Below are positions 5,493-15,100 of a DNA stretch of 22,524 bases, one piece after another. This DNA comes from Psychrobacillus sp040274765 (GTDB taxonomy: Bacteria > Bacillota > Bacilli > Bacillales_A > Planococcaceae). Location of the stretch: the NCBI GenBank assembly GCA_040274765.1, contig JBEMAY010000054.1:1-22524 (forward strand), in the 5' to 3' direction. Under the pieces are notes generated by a model. It was given only the letters and a program-made list of their open reading frames with translations, did no database searches and had not been told where the DNA came from. Every line of letters starts with the position of its first letter. Position 1 is the first letter of the stretch. A program made the position numbers and the translations under genes.

Positions 5493-7530
5493 GAGAAGCA
5501 GTTTAGTTACTTCTCTAAAGGGTGTAGGTGCAGGGACTGCTAAAGCCTTAGAAGAACTAGGAATAGTTACACTAGATGATTTAGTAATGACCTTTCCTTA
5601 TAGGCATGAGGATTTTCGGTTAAAAAACCTAGCAGAAACTGCCCATAACGAGAGAGTAACTGTAGAAGGAAGGGTCGAAAGCGAACCTTCTCTTCTTTTT
5701 TTAGGGAAAAATAAATCTAGACTGCAGGTTCGATTGTTGGCAGGCCAGCATCTGATTAAGGCTGTATTTTTCAATCAAGCCTATTTGAAATCTAAAATTA
5801 CCCCAGGCTCAGTAATCACAGTTACCGGGAAATGGGATAGAGGTCGTCAAGTAATAAGTGTTTCTACATTCTCTACAGGGCCTAAAACGGATCAACAGGA
5901 TTTTGAACCTGTCTATTCGTTAAGAGGTTCTATAAGTCAGAAGATTTTTAGAAGATTTATGCGTCAGGCTTTAGATGAGCTAAAAGGAGAAATCACAGAT
6001 CCGTTACCTGAATCTATCCGCTCTATGTATAAATTGCCGGAAATGGTTGAGGCTCTCGAAGGAATTCATTTTCCACAGGATGCTGATCATTCCAAAAACG
6101 CTAGAAGAAGGTTTGTTTATGAGGAATTACTTAACTTTCAGTTGAAAATGCAAGCCATTAAAAAGGTACGAAAAGAGCAAAATGTTGGAAATGGAGTTTC
6201 TTTTGATAATGAGCGAGTAAAAAAGCTTATTGAATCCTTGCCTTATGAGCTGACTGACGCTCAAAAGAGAGTGGTAAATGAAATCTGTCGTGATCTGAAA
6301 GCCCCCAATCGAATGAATAGGCTTTTGCAAGGGGACGTAGGGTCAGGGAAAACTGTAGTGGCCGCAATTTGTTTGTATGCCGTTATCACAGCAGGCTACC
6401 AGGGGGCTTTGATGGCCCCAACAGAGATTTTGGCGGAACAGCACGCGGCATCCTTGGATGAATGGCTCTCCCCAATTGGTGTTAGAATAGCTCTGTTAAC
6501 TGGCTCTACTCGGCAAAAAGCAAGAAGAATGGTGTTAGAAAATTTAGCTGCGGGACATATTGATTTATTAATAGGTACACATGCGCTGATTCAACCTGAT
6601 GTTTCTTTTAAAAATCTTGGTTTGGTCATTACAGACGAACAACATCGTTTTGGTGTAGATCAAAGAAGAGTGTTGAAGGAAAAGGGAGAAAATCCGGATG
6701 TACTTTTTATGACAGCAACTCCTATCCCACGCACCTTAGCAATCACAGCTTTTGGGGAGATGGATGTATCTGTCATCGATCAGATGCCTGCGGGAAGAAA
6801 ATCGATTGATACACATTGGATGAAGGAAGATCAGCTTCCTAAGCTTATAGGTCGTCTCAAAAAAGAATTGGCTAATGGTAGACAAGCCTATATAATTTGC
6901 CCACTGATTGAGGAGTCTGAGAAACTAGACGTACAAAATGCGGTGGATGTTTATAATATGATGTCTTATGAGCTTGGAAAAGACTATTCGGTTGGCTTAA
7001 TGCATGGGCGACTTCACCCCGATGAAAAAGATGAAGTGATGAGAAGTTTCACTGATGGACATGTCCAAGTGTTAGTTTCGACAACGGTAGTAGAAGTCGG
7101 AGTTAATGTTCCTAATGCATCTTTTATGATTATATTTGATGCAGAGCGTTTTGGATTAGCTCAGCTTCACCAACTACGGGGTAGAGTAGGGCGTGGAGAA
7201 CACCAATCGTACTGTATCCTTCTTGCAGATCCTAAAACAGAGGAAGGTAAGGAACGTATGATGTCCATGACGGAGACAAATGATGGTTTTGTATTAGCCG
7301 AGAAAGATTTAGAGCTTCGAGGTCCTGGTGACTTCTTTGGAAAAAAACAAAGTGGATTGCCTGAGTTTAAAATTGCTGATTTAGTCCATGATTATCGTGC
7401 CTTAAATACAGCAAAGGTCGATGCAGAACGTTTATTAGAATCAGAGCATTTTTGGAAATCGGATGAAATGGAAGCACTTAGAAAAAACTTAATTGACTCA
7501 AAAGCACTAGATGGGGAAAGAATAGATTAA
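5482..7530 (+). CDS. recG: ATP-dependent DNA helicase RecG
   Basis: RecG is a double-stranded DNA translocase that regresses stalled replication forks and remodels branched DNA. From GTG 5482 it has 682 residues, the length recalled for B. subtilis RecG, and begins just before the conserved LKGVGAGTAKALEELGI segment. The N-terminal part includes the wedge (OB-fold) domain, with VTVEGRVESEPSL near residues 58-70. Walker A GDVGSGKT is at 284-291 and the motif II DEQH box at 385-388. The second helicase lobe includes STTVVEVGVNVPNA and QLRGRVGRGEHQS. The C-terminal ELRGPGDFFGKKQSG is the RecG signature. The start overlaps sdaAA and has no strong ribosome binding site of its own; GTG 5464 or TTG 5461 cannot be fully excluded. 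A terminator follows directly. Confidence 0.97.
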   Translation: MENKRSSLVTSLKGVGAGTAKALEELGIVTLDDLVMTFPYRHEDFRLKNLAETAHNERVTVEGRVESEPSLLFLGKNKSRLQVRLLAGQHLIKAVFFNQAYLKSKITPGSVITVTGKWDRGRQVISVSTFSTGPKTDQQDFEPVYSLRGSISQKIFRRFMRQALDELKGEITDPLPESIRSMYKLPEMVEALEGIHFPQDADHSKNARRRFVYEELLNFQLKMQAIKKVRKEQNVGNGVSFDNERVKKLIESLPYELTDAQKRVVNEICRDLKAPNRMNRLLQGDVGSGKTVVAAICLYAVITAGYQGALMAPTEILAEQHAASLDEWLSPIGVRIALLTGSTRQKARRMVLENLAAGHIDLLIGTHALIQPDVSFKNLGLVITDEQHRFGVDQRRVLKEKGENPDVLFMTATPIPRTLAITAFGEMDVSVIDQMPAGRKSIDTHWMKEDQLPKLIGRLKKELANGRQAYIICPLIEESEKLDVQNAVDVYNMMSYELGKDYSVGLMHGRLHPDEKDEVMRSFTDGHVQVLVSTTVVEVGVNVPNASFMIIFDAERFGLAQLHQLRGRVGRGEHQSYCILLADPKTEEGKERMMSMTETNDGFVLAEKDLELRGPGDFFGKKQSGLPEFKIADLVHDYRALNTAKVDAERLLESEHFWKSDEMEALRKNLIDSKALDGERID

Positions 7531-7575
7531 AAAGAATGCAAGGATGAACTAAATCATTTCTTGCATTCTTTTTTT
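7531..7575 (+). terminator. Intrinsic terminator after recG
   Basis: AAAGAATGCAAG (7531-7542) pairs with CTTGCATTCTTT (7560-7571) in a perfect 12-bp stem with a 17-base loop, followed by T residues to 7575. It starts directly after the recG stop codon. Its right arm also supplies the -35 region of the fapR promoter. Confidence 0.85.
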
Positions 7576-7589
7576 ATTGTTTATATACT
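7561..7589 (+). promoter_or_regulatory. Promoter for fapR-plsX-fabD-fabG
   Basis: TTGCAT (7561-7566) and TATACT (7584-7589) are 17 bases apart. Transcription should start near 7596, inside the FapR operator that follows. The -35 box lies within the right arm of the recG terminator, so the two signals overlap. Confidence 0.6.
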
Positions 7590-7593
7590 GATA

Positions 7594-7610
7594 TTAGTAC
7601 CAAGTGCTAA
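7594..7610. promoter_or_regulatory. FapR operator
   Basis: The 17-bp imperfect palindrome TTAGTACCAAGTGCTAA agrees closely with the FapR box known from Bacillus and Staphylococcus (TTAGTACC followed by a symmetrical half). It begins 4 bases after the -10 box and covers the expected transcription start. FapR bound here would block the promoter, and malonyl-CoA would release it. That predicts autoregulation of fapR and malonyl-CoA control of plsX-fabD-fabG. Confidence 0.85.
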
Positions 7611-7626
7611 AATGGTGGTGAATCGC

Positions 7627-8193
7627 TTGAAATATACAAAAAAAGAAAGACAAAGGCTTTTGCTAGAAACGCTAGATAAAAATCCTTTTATAACAGATGA
7701 AAACCTGGCAGCAACCTTTCATGTAAGTGTGCAAACTATTCGGCTAGATCGCATGGAGTTATCCATCCCAGAATTGCGTGAGAGGATTAAATCAGTAGCA
7801 GCTCATAATTTTGAAGAGGAAGTAAAGTCTCTTCCGATTGATGAAGTGATAGGAGAAATTATAGATATAGATTTGGACAAACAGGCAATATCATTATTGG
7901 ATATTAAACAGGAGCATGTCTTTGCTAGGAATGGTATTGCCAGAGGGCATCATCTTTTTGCACAAGCAAACTCCTTGGCTGTAGCCGTTATCAATGACGA
8001 GCTTGCCTTAACAAGAAAATCGAATATTACATTCGTAAAGCCTGTAAAAGTGGGCGATCGTGTTATTGCAAAAGCTGTTGTTCTATCTAATGACACGGAG
8101 AAAAAAAACACCGTTATTCAAGTAATGAGCAAGGTAGAAAATGAGACTGTTTTTGTTGGAGAATTTAATATGTTTAGAGAAACTATGAAGTAA
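7627..8193 (+). CDS. fapR: Transcription factor FapR, fatty acid and phospholipid synthesis repressor
   Basis: FapR represses lipid synthesis genes and is released by malonyl-CoA. The start chosen is TTG 7627: GGTGGTGA (7614-7621), one mismatch from the ideal ribosome binding site, lies 5 bases upstream. The product is then 188 residues, the length I recall for B. subtilis FapR. The ATG at 7612 would put the ribosome binding site inside the gene. Residues around 18-46 form a DeoR-like helix-turn-helix (FITDENLAATFHVSVQTIRLDR). The linker SIPELRERIK and the signature ARGHHLFAQANSLAVAVI belong to the C-terminal hot-dog-fold effector domain. It is first in the lipid operon and preceded by its own operator; plsX follows after 14 bases. 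Confidence 0.96.
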   Translation: MKYTKKERQRLLLETLDKNPFITDENLAATFHVSVQTIRLDRMELSIPELRERIKSVAAHNFEEEVKSLPIDEVIGEIIDIDLDKQAISLLDIKQEHVFARNGIARGHHLFAQANSLAVAVINDELALTRKSNITFVKPVKVGDRVIAKAVVLSNDTEKKNTVIQVMSKVENETVFVGEFNMFRETMK

Positions 8194-8207
8194 AAAGGTG
8201 TGTAAAA

Positions 8208-9203
8208 ATGAAAATATCGATAGATGCAATGGGTGGAGACAACGCCCCTCATGAAATAGTAAAGGGAGTCTACGAGGCTCTAGAAGCTTTTGGAGATTTG
8301 AATATCACCTTATATGGTGATGAAAATAAGCTGGAGCCACTTGTAACCAAGCATGATCGTTTGACGGTTGTTCATACCGACGAGGTGATTGAAGGAACAG
8401 ATGAGCCTGTTAGAGCTATTCGTAGAAAGAAAAATTCGTCGATGGTTAAAATGGCTGAATCGGTGAAAAATGGTGATGCGGATGCTTGTGTTTCTGCGGG
8501 AAATACTGGTGCACTAATGGCAGCTGGACTGTTTGTAGTTGGTAGGATTGATCAAGTAGATCGTCCGGCGCTTGCTCCCACGCTCCCAACAATAGATGGG
8601 AAAGGCTTCGTTATGCTTGACCTTGGTGCCAATTCTGATGCCAAGCCGGAGCATCTTCAGCAATTTGCTGTAATGGGAAGTGTCTATGCAGAAAAAGTGC
8701 GTGGTATTCAAAATCCTCGAGTTGGCCTATTGAATATAGGAACCGAAGATAAAAAAGGAAATGAACTTACTAAAGCGGCATTTTTATTGTTGAAAGAGAC
8801 TCCTGTGAACTTTATAGGAAATGTTGAATCACGGGACTTATTAAATGGCGTAGCTGATGTAGTAGTGACAGATGGATTTACGGGCAATATGGTATTAAAA
8901 ACGATTGAAGGTACAGCTGGGGCCATGTTTACCTTGTTGAAGGAAGCTTTTAATACGTCTGCAAAAACAAAAATATCAGCCTTGCTAGTAAAAGATCAGT
9001 TAAAAGGTATTAAAAATAAATTGGATTACTCTGAGTACGGTGGTGCAGGATTATTTGGATTAAAGGCTCCAGTTATTAAAGCGCATGGTTCTTCAAATGG
9101 CAGAGCAATATTTCATGCGATAAGACAAGCGAGAACAATGGTAGATAATAATGTTTCTGAGATTATTTACACTACATTACGAAAGGAATCTTCCGATGAC
9201 TAA
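8208..9203 (+). CDS. plsX: Phosphate acyltransferase PlsX
   Basis: PlsX converts acyl-ACP and phosphate to acyl-phosphate, the acyl donor for glycerol-3-phosphate acylation by PlsY at the membrane. The 331 residues match the family. It begins MKISIDAMGGDNAP, the near-invariant N-terminus of PlsX. It also carries VSAGNTGALMAAGLFVVGRI, LGANSDAKPEHLQQFAVMGSVYA, NIGTEDKKGNEL and GFTGNMVLKTIEG, all family motifs. Start ATG 8208 has AAAGGTG upstream. It lies between fapR and fabD in the FapR operon, and its last 8 bases overlap fabD. It would also take in the acyl-phosphate made by FakA. Confidence 0.97.
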   Translation: MKISIDAMGGDNAPHEIVKGVYEALEAFGDLNITLYGDENKLEPLVTKHDRLTVVHTDEVIEGTDEPVRAIRRKKNSSMVKMAESVKNGDADACVSAGNTGALMAAGLFVVGRIDQVDRPALAPTLPTIDGKGFVMLDLGANSDAKPEHLQQFAVMGSVYAEKVRGIQNPRVGLLNIGTEDKKGNELTKAAFLLLKETPVNFIGNVESRDLLNGVADVVVTDGFTGNMVLKTIEGTAGAMFTLLKEAFNTSAKTKISALLVKDQLKGIKNKLDYSEYGGAGLFGLKAPVIKAHGSSNGRAIFHAIRQARTMVDNNVSEIIYTTLRKESSDD

Positions 9204-10146
9204 AATTGCTTTTATATTTCCTGGACAGGGGTCTCAAACAGTAGGGATGGGGCAACAACTAATTGAAAACAACAGCGAAAGTAAAAAGATTTATGAATCA
9301 GCAGATCAACAATTAGGTTTTTCTCTATCCGATATTATGTTGAATGGACCAGCTGAGGAGCTAACTAAAACTTACCATGCGCAGCCTGCTTTACTTACAA
9401 CCAGTACAATGATTGCAAAAATGTTGATGGAGGCTGGAATTACTCCAGATTATACAGCAGGTCATAGCCTAGGAGAATATACAGCGTTGGTTGCTTCTGG
9501 AGCAATGAGTTTTGAGGATGCGGTTTTACTAGTGCATAGACGTGGTCTTTTTATGAATGAAGCTGTACCGGCAGGAGAAGGAGCAATGGCGGCTATATTA
9601 GGTCTTGATACTACTACATTGGGAGAAGTAACTCAAAAGGTATCGCAAGCTGGCGACATCGTCCAAATTGCTAATCTTAATTGCCCAGGTCAGGTTGTGA
9701 TCTCCGGTACTGTAGAGGGAGTCAAAAAAGCTTCCGAACAAGCGAAAGAAGCAGGGGCTAAAAGAGCAATTCCTTTAACTGTGAGTGGTCCCTTCCATTC
9801 CGAATTAATGAGACCTGCTGCACATAAATTAGATGAAGCAATCCATTCTATTAATCTATCAACTGCAAAACCTCCTATAATTTCTAATGTGACGGCGCTT
9901 CCTGTAGAGGATGCAGCGGATGTAAAGGCCCTGCTGGTTGAACAGTTATATTCACCAGTTCGTTGGGAAGAATCGATTCAACAAATGCTTGATCTTGGTG
10001 TCAATGTCTTTATTGAATGTGGCCCTGGTAAGGTTTTGACTGGTTTAGTAAAAAAAATAGATCGATCTGTCACGACTTATTGTGTATATGACGAGGCTTC
10101 CTTACATCAAGCCATTACGGAAATAGGAGAGGTTATCAATGGGTAA
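9196..10146 (+). CDS. fabD: Malonyl-CoA:ACP transacylase FabD
   Basis: FabD moves malonyl groups from CoA to acyl carrier protein, supplying the elongation unit for fatty acid synthesis. From ATG 9196 it has 316 residues, the normal length, and begins MTKIAFIFPGQGSQ. The nucleophile elbow GHSLGEY places the catalytic serine at residue 91. A downstream SGPFHSELM provides the catalytic histidine. The longer frame from 9151 would be antiquated by the plsX coding region and lacks a ribosome binding site, while AAAGGAA lies about 9 bases before 9196. The gene overlaps plsX by 8 bases at its start and fabG by 8 bases at its end, so translation is probably coupled across all three. Confidence 0.97.
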   Translation: MTKIAFIFPGQGSQTVGMGQQLIENNSESKKIYESADQQLGFSLSDIMLNGPAEELTKTYHAQPALLTTSTMIAKMLMEAGITPDYTAGHSLGEYTALVASGAMSFEDAVLLVHRRGLFMNEAVPAGEGAMAAILGLDTTTLGEVTQKVSQAGDIVQIANLNCPGQVVISGTVEGVKKASEQAKEAGAKRAIPLTVSGPFHSELMRPAAHKLDEAIHSINLSTAKPPIISNVTALPVEDAADVKALLVEQLYSPVRWEESIQQMLDLGVNVFIECGPGKVLTGLVKKIDRSVTTYCVYDEASLHQAITEIGEVING

Positions 10147-10885
10147 ATTAGAAGGCAAGTCTGCAATTGTAACAGGTGCTTCTCGTGGTATTGGTAAAGA
10201 TATAGCTATTTACTTAGCGAGCGAAGGAGCCAAGGTAGTAGTCAATTATAGTGGGAGTAAAGAAAAAGCGGAAGCTGTTGTAGAAGAGATAAAATCGAGC
10301 GGAGGAACCGCCTTTGCTGCTCAAGCTAATATCGACCAAGCTGACGATGTTCAAGGTTTAGTTAAGCAAACCTTAGAAGTCTTTGGATCTATTGATATTT
10401 TAGTTAACAACGCTGGCATCACACGTGATAATCTAATTATGCGTATGAAGGAACAGGAATGGGACGATGTATTGAATACGAACCTAAAAGGTGTGTTTCT
10501 ATGTACAAAAGCTGTCACGAGACAAATGATGAAGCAAAGAAACGGTCGTATTATTAATATAACCTCCATTGTAGGGGTTTCTGGCAACGATGGACAGGCT
10601 AATTATGTGGCTGCTAAGGCTGGTGTAATTGGGCTTACGAAATCATCTGCAAAAGAATTAGCTAGTCGCAATATAACTGTTAACTCGGTTGCACCTGGGT
10701 TTATAACTACTGATATGACGGATGCTCTTCCTGAAGAAATTAAAAGTCAAATGCTAAGCCAAATACCTTTGGCGAAATTCGGTAACCCGGAAGATATAGC
10801 AAAAGCGGTAGCATTTTTAGCATCAGAGGACGCTAACTATATCACTGGACAAACGATTCATGTTAATGGCGGAATGTATATGTAA
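10139..10885 (+). CDS. fabG: 3-oxoacyl-ACP reductase FabG
   Basis: FabG is the NADPH-dependent reductase of 3-ketoacyl-ACP in the elongation cycle and belongs to the short-chain dehydrogenases. The cofactor motif TGASRGIG is at residues 12-19, NNAG at 90-93, and the catalytic triad is Ser143, Tyr156 and Lys160 (YVAAK at 156-160). The 248 residues fit the family (about 246). GQANYVAAKAGVIGLTKS and a C-terminal ITGQTIHVNGGMYM are typical of true FabG rather than a generic dehydrogenase. Start ATG 10139 follows AGGAGAGG and overlaps the end of fabD. It is the last gene before a separate acpP promoter, with no obvious terminator between. Confidence 0.97.
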   Translation: MGKLEGKSAIVTGASRGIGKDIAIYLASEGAKVVVNYSGSKEKAEAVVEEIKSSGGTAFAAQANIDQADDVQGLVKQTLEVFGSIDILVNNAGITRDNLIMRMKEQEWDDVLNTNLKGVFLCTKAVTRQMMKQRNGRIINITSIVGVSGNDGQANYVAAKAGVIGLTKSSAKELASRNITVNSVAPGFITTDMTDALPEEIKSQMLSQIPLAKFGNPEDIAKAVAFLASEDANYITGQTIHVNGGMYM

Positions 10886-10948
10886 TGTCCAATTGTAGCC
10901 TAAGAAGCACAATCTGATGTAAGTATTTATATTTCATGTGAAATAGCC

Positions 10949-10977
10949 TTTCATAGACTAAAAGTTTTTTGTATAAT
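10949..10977 (+). promoter_or_regulatory. Promoter for acpP
   Basis: TTTCAT (10949-10954) and a perfect TATAAT (10972-10977) are 17 bases apart in the 113-base gap between fabG and acpP. Transcription would start about 15 bases before the acpP start codon, giving a very short leader. This gives acyl carrier protein its own supply, independent of the FapR promoter; no FapR box was seen here. Confidence 0.65.
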
Positions 10978-10998
10978 CATTGAGGGGAGGTGACAAAT

Positions 10999-11235
10999 TT
11001 GTCAACAGTTTTAGAACGTGTAACTAAAGTGATCGTTGATCGTCTAGGTGTGGACGAAAGCGAAGTAAAATTAGAAGCATCTTTCCGTGATGATTTAGGT
11101 GCTGACTCACTAGATGTAGTAGAGTTAGTTATGGAGCTTGAAGATGAGTTCGATATGGAAATTTCGGATGAGGATGCAGAGAATATTTCTACTGTGGGTA
11201 ACGCAGTTAGCTATATTGAAAGCAAACAAGGCTAA
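10999..11235 (+). CDS. acpP: Acyl carrier protein
   Basis: Acyl carrier protein carries growing acyl chains on a phosphopantetheine arm and is the common substrate of FabD, FabG and PlsX encoded beside it. The product is 78 residues from TTG 10999, very acidic, with the attachment motif GADSLDVVEL and Ser37 as the modified residue. A perfect ribosome binding site GGAGGTGA (10986-10993) ends 5 bases before the TTG. The in-frame GTG at 10990 lies inside that site and so cannot be the true start. The usual helix sequence EDEFDMEISDEDAE is complete. The gene is flanked by its own promoter and terminator, consistent with high expression. Confidence 0.97.
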   Translation: MSTVLERVTKVIVDRLGVDESEVKLEASFRDDLGADSLDVVELVMELEDEFDMEISDEDAENISTVGNAVSYIESKQG

Positions 11236-11278
11236 TATTAAAAAGTCACCTTGTAGGTGAATAAAGTTAAATAGCAAC

Positions 11279-11331
11279 AGAGACGTTTTTTTATTCATAT
11301 GAATAATTAAAAGCGTCTCTATTTCTTTTTG
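11279..11331 (+). terminator. Intrinsic terminator after acpP
   Basis: AGAGACGTTTTT (11279-11290) pairs with 11309-11320 in a 12-bp stem with one wobble. A perfect palindrome TTATTCATATGAATAA (11291-11306) in the loop can extend the structure. A T-rich tract (ATTTCTTTTT) follows. A smaller hairpin TCACC/GGTGA (11246-11260) lies between the stop codon and this terminator. Confidence 0.75.
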
Positions 11332-11357
11332 CACAATGCTTTATAAACAGGTAAACT
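11329..11357 (+). promoter_or_regulatory. Weak candidate promoter for rnc-smc-ftsY
   Basis: TTGCAC (11329-11334) and TAAACT (11352-11357) are 17 bases apart and begin at the end of the acpP terminator, about 38 bases before rnc. Both boxes are imperfect. Some promoter is expected here if the terminator works. Confidence 0.35.
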
Positions 11358-11394
11358 TAAACAGATAGATGTTAAGTAAGAAAGGCAGATCAGG

Positions 11395-12153
11395 ATGAAA
11401 GTAAATAGAAAAAACAACCACCCTAAAAAAACAGGGTTCCCAGAGAGTGTTAAACAACAGTTTCAAAAATTTCAAAATCATTTTGAAATCCAGTTCCATA
11501 ATCCGACATTATTGTATCAAGCCTTTACCCATTCATCCTATGTGAATGAGCATCGACGTAAATTTTTCACCGATAATGAACGCTTAGAGTTTCTTGGAGA
11601 TGCAGTATTAGAATTGTCTGTTTCTCAATACTTGTTCCAACAATATGAAGTAATGAGTGAGGGACAGCTTACTAAACTACGGGCAGCAATTGTTTGTGAG
11701 CCTTCGTTAGTTGTATTTGCCAATGAGTTAGAATTTGGTAAATATGTGTTGCTAGGAAAAGGAGAAGAGTTAACAGGCGGTCGTGAAAGACCAGCGCTTT
11801 TAGCAGATGTTTTTGAAGCCTTTATCGGTGCATTATATTTGGATCAAGGATTAGAGGTAGTCGTCTCCTTTCTTGAAAAGATTGTCTTTCCTAAAATCGA
11901 AGCCGGTGCTTTTTCGCATGTGATGGATTATAAAAGTCAGCTACAAGAAGTTATTCAGCAAAAAAACAATGGTGCACTTAGCTATGAAATTGTAGAAGAA
12001 AAAGGTCCGGCACATAACCGTACCTTTGTTTCACGCGTTATTTTAAATACAACGGAACTTGGCGTTGGAATAGGACGTTCTAAAAAAGAGGCAGAGCAGC
12101 AAGCTGCTAGGCTAGCGATACTCGCAATAAAGGATCAAGAACAGGGGGAATAA
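11395..12153 (+). CDS. rnc: Ribonuclease III
   Basis: RNase III cleaves double-stranded RNA and processes rRNA precursors, scRNA (the SRP RNA) and structured messages. The 252 residues match the family (B. subtilis 249). The catalytic signature NERLEFLGDAVLEL lies at residues 61-74 with Glu62, Glu65 and Asp69. RPALLADVFEAFIGALYLD carries the second pair of metal ligands. The C-terminal double-stranded RNA-binding domain runs from about residue 178 (DYKSQLQEVIQQ) to GRSKKEAEQQAARLAI. Start ATG 11395 has AAAGG 9 bases upstream, a modest site. smc follows after 3 bases. Confidence 0.97.
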   Translation: MKVNRKNNHPKKTGFPESVKQQFQKFQNHFEIQFHNPTLLYQAFTHSSYVNEHRRKFFTDNERLEFLGDAVLELSVSQYLFQQYEVMSEGQLTKLRAAIVCEPSLVVFANELEFGKYVLLGKGEELTGGRERPALLADVFEAFIGALYLDQGLEVVVSFLEKIVFPKIEAGAFSHVMDYKSQLQEVIQQKNNGALSYEIVEEKGPAHNRTFVSRVILNTTELGVGIGRSKKEAEQQAARLAILAIKDQEQGE

Positions 12154-12156
12154 TCG

Positions 12157-15100
12157 TTGTTCCTTAAAAGATTAGAAATTATAGGATTTAAATCATTTGC
12201 AGATCGAGTTGGGATAGACTTTGTTCCAGGAGTAACTGCTGTGGTAGGTCCAAATGGTAGTGGTAAGAGTAATGTTACAGATGCAATTAGATGGGTGCTA
12301 GGTGAGCAATCAGCCAAATCGCTGCGTGGAACAAAGATGGAAGATGTTATCTTTGCGGGGAGCGATTCTAGAAAGGCGTTAAATTTTGCAGAGGTTACCT
12401 TAATATTGGACAATTCTGATCATCGTGTTCCATTAGACTTTACTGAGATAAGTGTGACGAGAAGAGTTTACCGATCAGGAGATAGCGAATATCTTCTAAA
12501 CAAGCAAACGTGTAGATTGAAAGACATTATAGATTTATTTATGGATTCAGGTCTTGGTAAAGAAGCATTCTCTATTATTTCACAGGGACGTGTGGATGAA
12601 ATTCTAAACAGCAGACCTGAAGACAGAAGAACGATATTTGAGGAGACAGCTGGTGTCCTCAAGTATAAACAACGTAAGAAAAAAGCTGAATTCAAGTTGA
12701 TAGAAACAGATGATAACTTAAATCGTGTGCTTGATATTCTCCATGAACTAGATGGTCGTATGGAGCCACTTAAGATTCAATCATCTCTTGCTAAAGATTA
12801 TTTAGAAATGTCTACGGAACTAAAGGATATTGAAATAGCAGTTATAGCTTATGATTTAAATCTTTTTGTAAAAGAAAGTACAGATCTACATAATCAGCTT
12901 CAACAAATAGAAGAGCAAAAAACGGCGCTTTTGACAAAGATTAGCAATGCAGAGTCAGATATTTTATCTATTCGAAGAACCATTACTTCTACAGACGAAA
13001 AGCTAGACAAGGAACAAACTGAGCTACTAGAGGTAAGTTCTGAATTAGAACGACTTGAGGGAAGAAAACTGCTGCTTGCTGAGAAAAAACAAAACGCCAG
13101 CCAGCAAATATCCCAGCTAAGAAAAGCTTTGGAAGAAGAAAAGATGAGACTTCAAGTGCTTGAAAAACAGCTGGAAGAAAATATTTCTTCTAGCTCCGAA
13201 AAGAAGTTGACTTTAAAAGAGCTTCGAGCAAAAAAACTACAAATCGATCATGTTCTTAGTAGGTCAGCTTCAGAAGTGGAAGAGGAAATCGAAACTTTAA
13301 AAGGCACTTACATTGATTTGTTAAATGAAGAAGCAACGATGAAGAATGAAATGAAGCATATGGAACAGCAGCTTCAATTTGAACTAGTATCTTCGGAGAA
13401 AATTATCGAAGATTACCGGGGGATTAAGGACGAGTTAGAAAAACTTACGAAACGAAAAAAAGAAGTAGAGAAGCAGCTAGAAGCTTGTCAAAAAGACTTA
13501 GCGCAAAAGGTTCAGGACTTTAAAACAAAACGAGAATCATCAGACCTTTTAGAAGCCTCTTATGAAGAACAGCAAATGTTGCTTCAAAAGGCCTACCAAA
13601 TGAAACACCAAATGCAAGCTAGAAAAGATTCCTTACAGGAACTCGAGTCCGAGTTTTCTGGATATTTCCAGGGAGTTAAGGAAGTACTAGTAGCTCGAGA
13701 TAAAAAAGAGCTTAAAGGAATCCACGGTGCGGTAGCTGAATTGATTCAAATTCCTTCTGATTACATGAATGCAATTGATACAGCAATTGGGCAGCAGTCA
13801 CAGCATATTATTACGGATACTAGCCAGGACGCGCGTATGGCTATTGACTGGCTGAAGAAGAAAAGAGTAGGAAGAGCTACTTTCCTTCCACTTCAGGTTA
13901 TGAAATCACGCAAATTATCTGAGCAGACGCTGGCTTCGATCAAACAGCATCCATCCTTTGTAAATACGGCTGATATGCTTGTCAATTATAATTCAGATTA
14001 CAAAATAATTATCGAAAGTTTATTAGGAAATATTATTATTGCAACGGATTTAAAAGGTGCCAACGAGATGGCAGCACGCCTACAATTTAGGTATCGTTTC
14101 GTAACACTTGATGGTGATGTAGTTAATGCTGGGGGTTCCTTGACGGGGGGCTCTGTAAAACAACAGTCATCTGTCTTTACGCGTAAAGCTGAGTTAGAGC
14201 AATTGAATGATAAACTTGTGGAACTAGAACAATCCGTACTTCAAGCAGAAAAATCAGTTGCTCTTAAAAAACAACAGGTTCAACAAATAAAAATAGAACT
14301 AGAAGAAGCTCGTCTATCAGGGGAAGCTTTGCGAGAAGAAGAGCATAAACTATTGTCAGAAGACAGAGAATGCGGTGCTATTATTTCTCGTTTGACGAAC
14401 CGCTTGCTAGAATTTGATGAGGTTCAAACTGAAAAGAATAACCTGCATGAGAATTTAGTTCATAAAAAAGAACAAACAGCTAAGCGTAGTGCGGAGATTA
14501 ATGAATCGTTAGCTTCCATTCAAAAAACTATCGATCAGCTGCAACTGTTAAAGCAGCAGTCTATGCAAGAAAAAGATAAGGTACAAAATGAACTTGGCGT
14601 ACTGTTGTCCTCTATTGCTGTAGTAAATGAGCAAGTGACGCAACAAGAGAAAGAAAAGAAACAGCTGGAACAGGATATTCAATATGGTGTTCAAAAAGTT
14701 GGTACTTTAGAAAAAGAGATCACCTGGTTCGAGAATGATGACCAAACAGGGCCAACTCCAGAACAAATTGACCAAATGATTGCCACTAACAAGCAGAAAA
14801 AAGAGTACTTGATGGGTCAAATAACGACGGACAAAGAAATGAGAATTGGACTTTCCCAAAGAGTTAACGAATCTGAGGCTCAATTAAAGATGCTTCAGCA
14901 ACATTTAAGTATCTTTTCTAATGACGAGCGTGCATTAGAACTTAGATTAAGCAAGCTAGAGGTAGAAATGAATTCCCTTCAAACACATCTTGAAGAAACA
15001 TATGAAATGTCGCTGGATGAAGCAAAGCGAGATTATCCATTTGATATGGATGAGGAGCTTGCTCGTAAAAAAGTAAAATTATTAAAACGTTCTATTGAAG

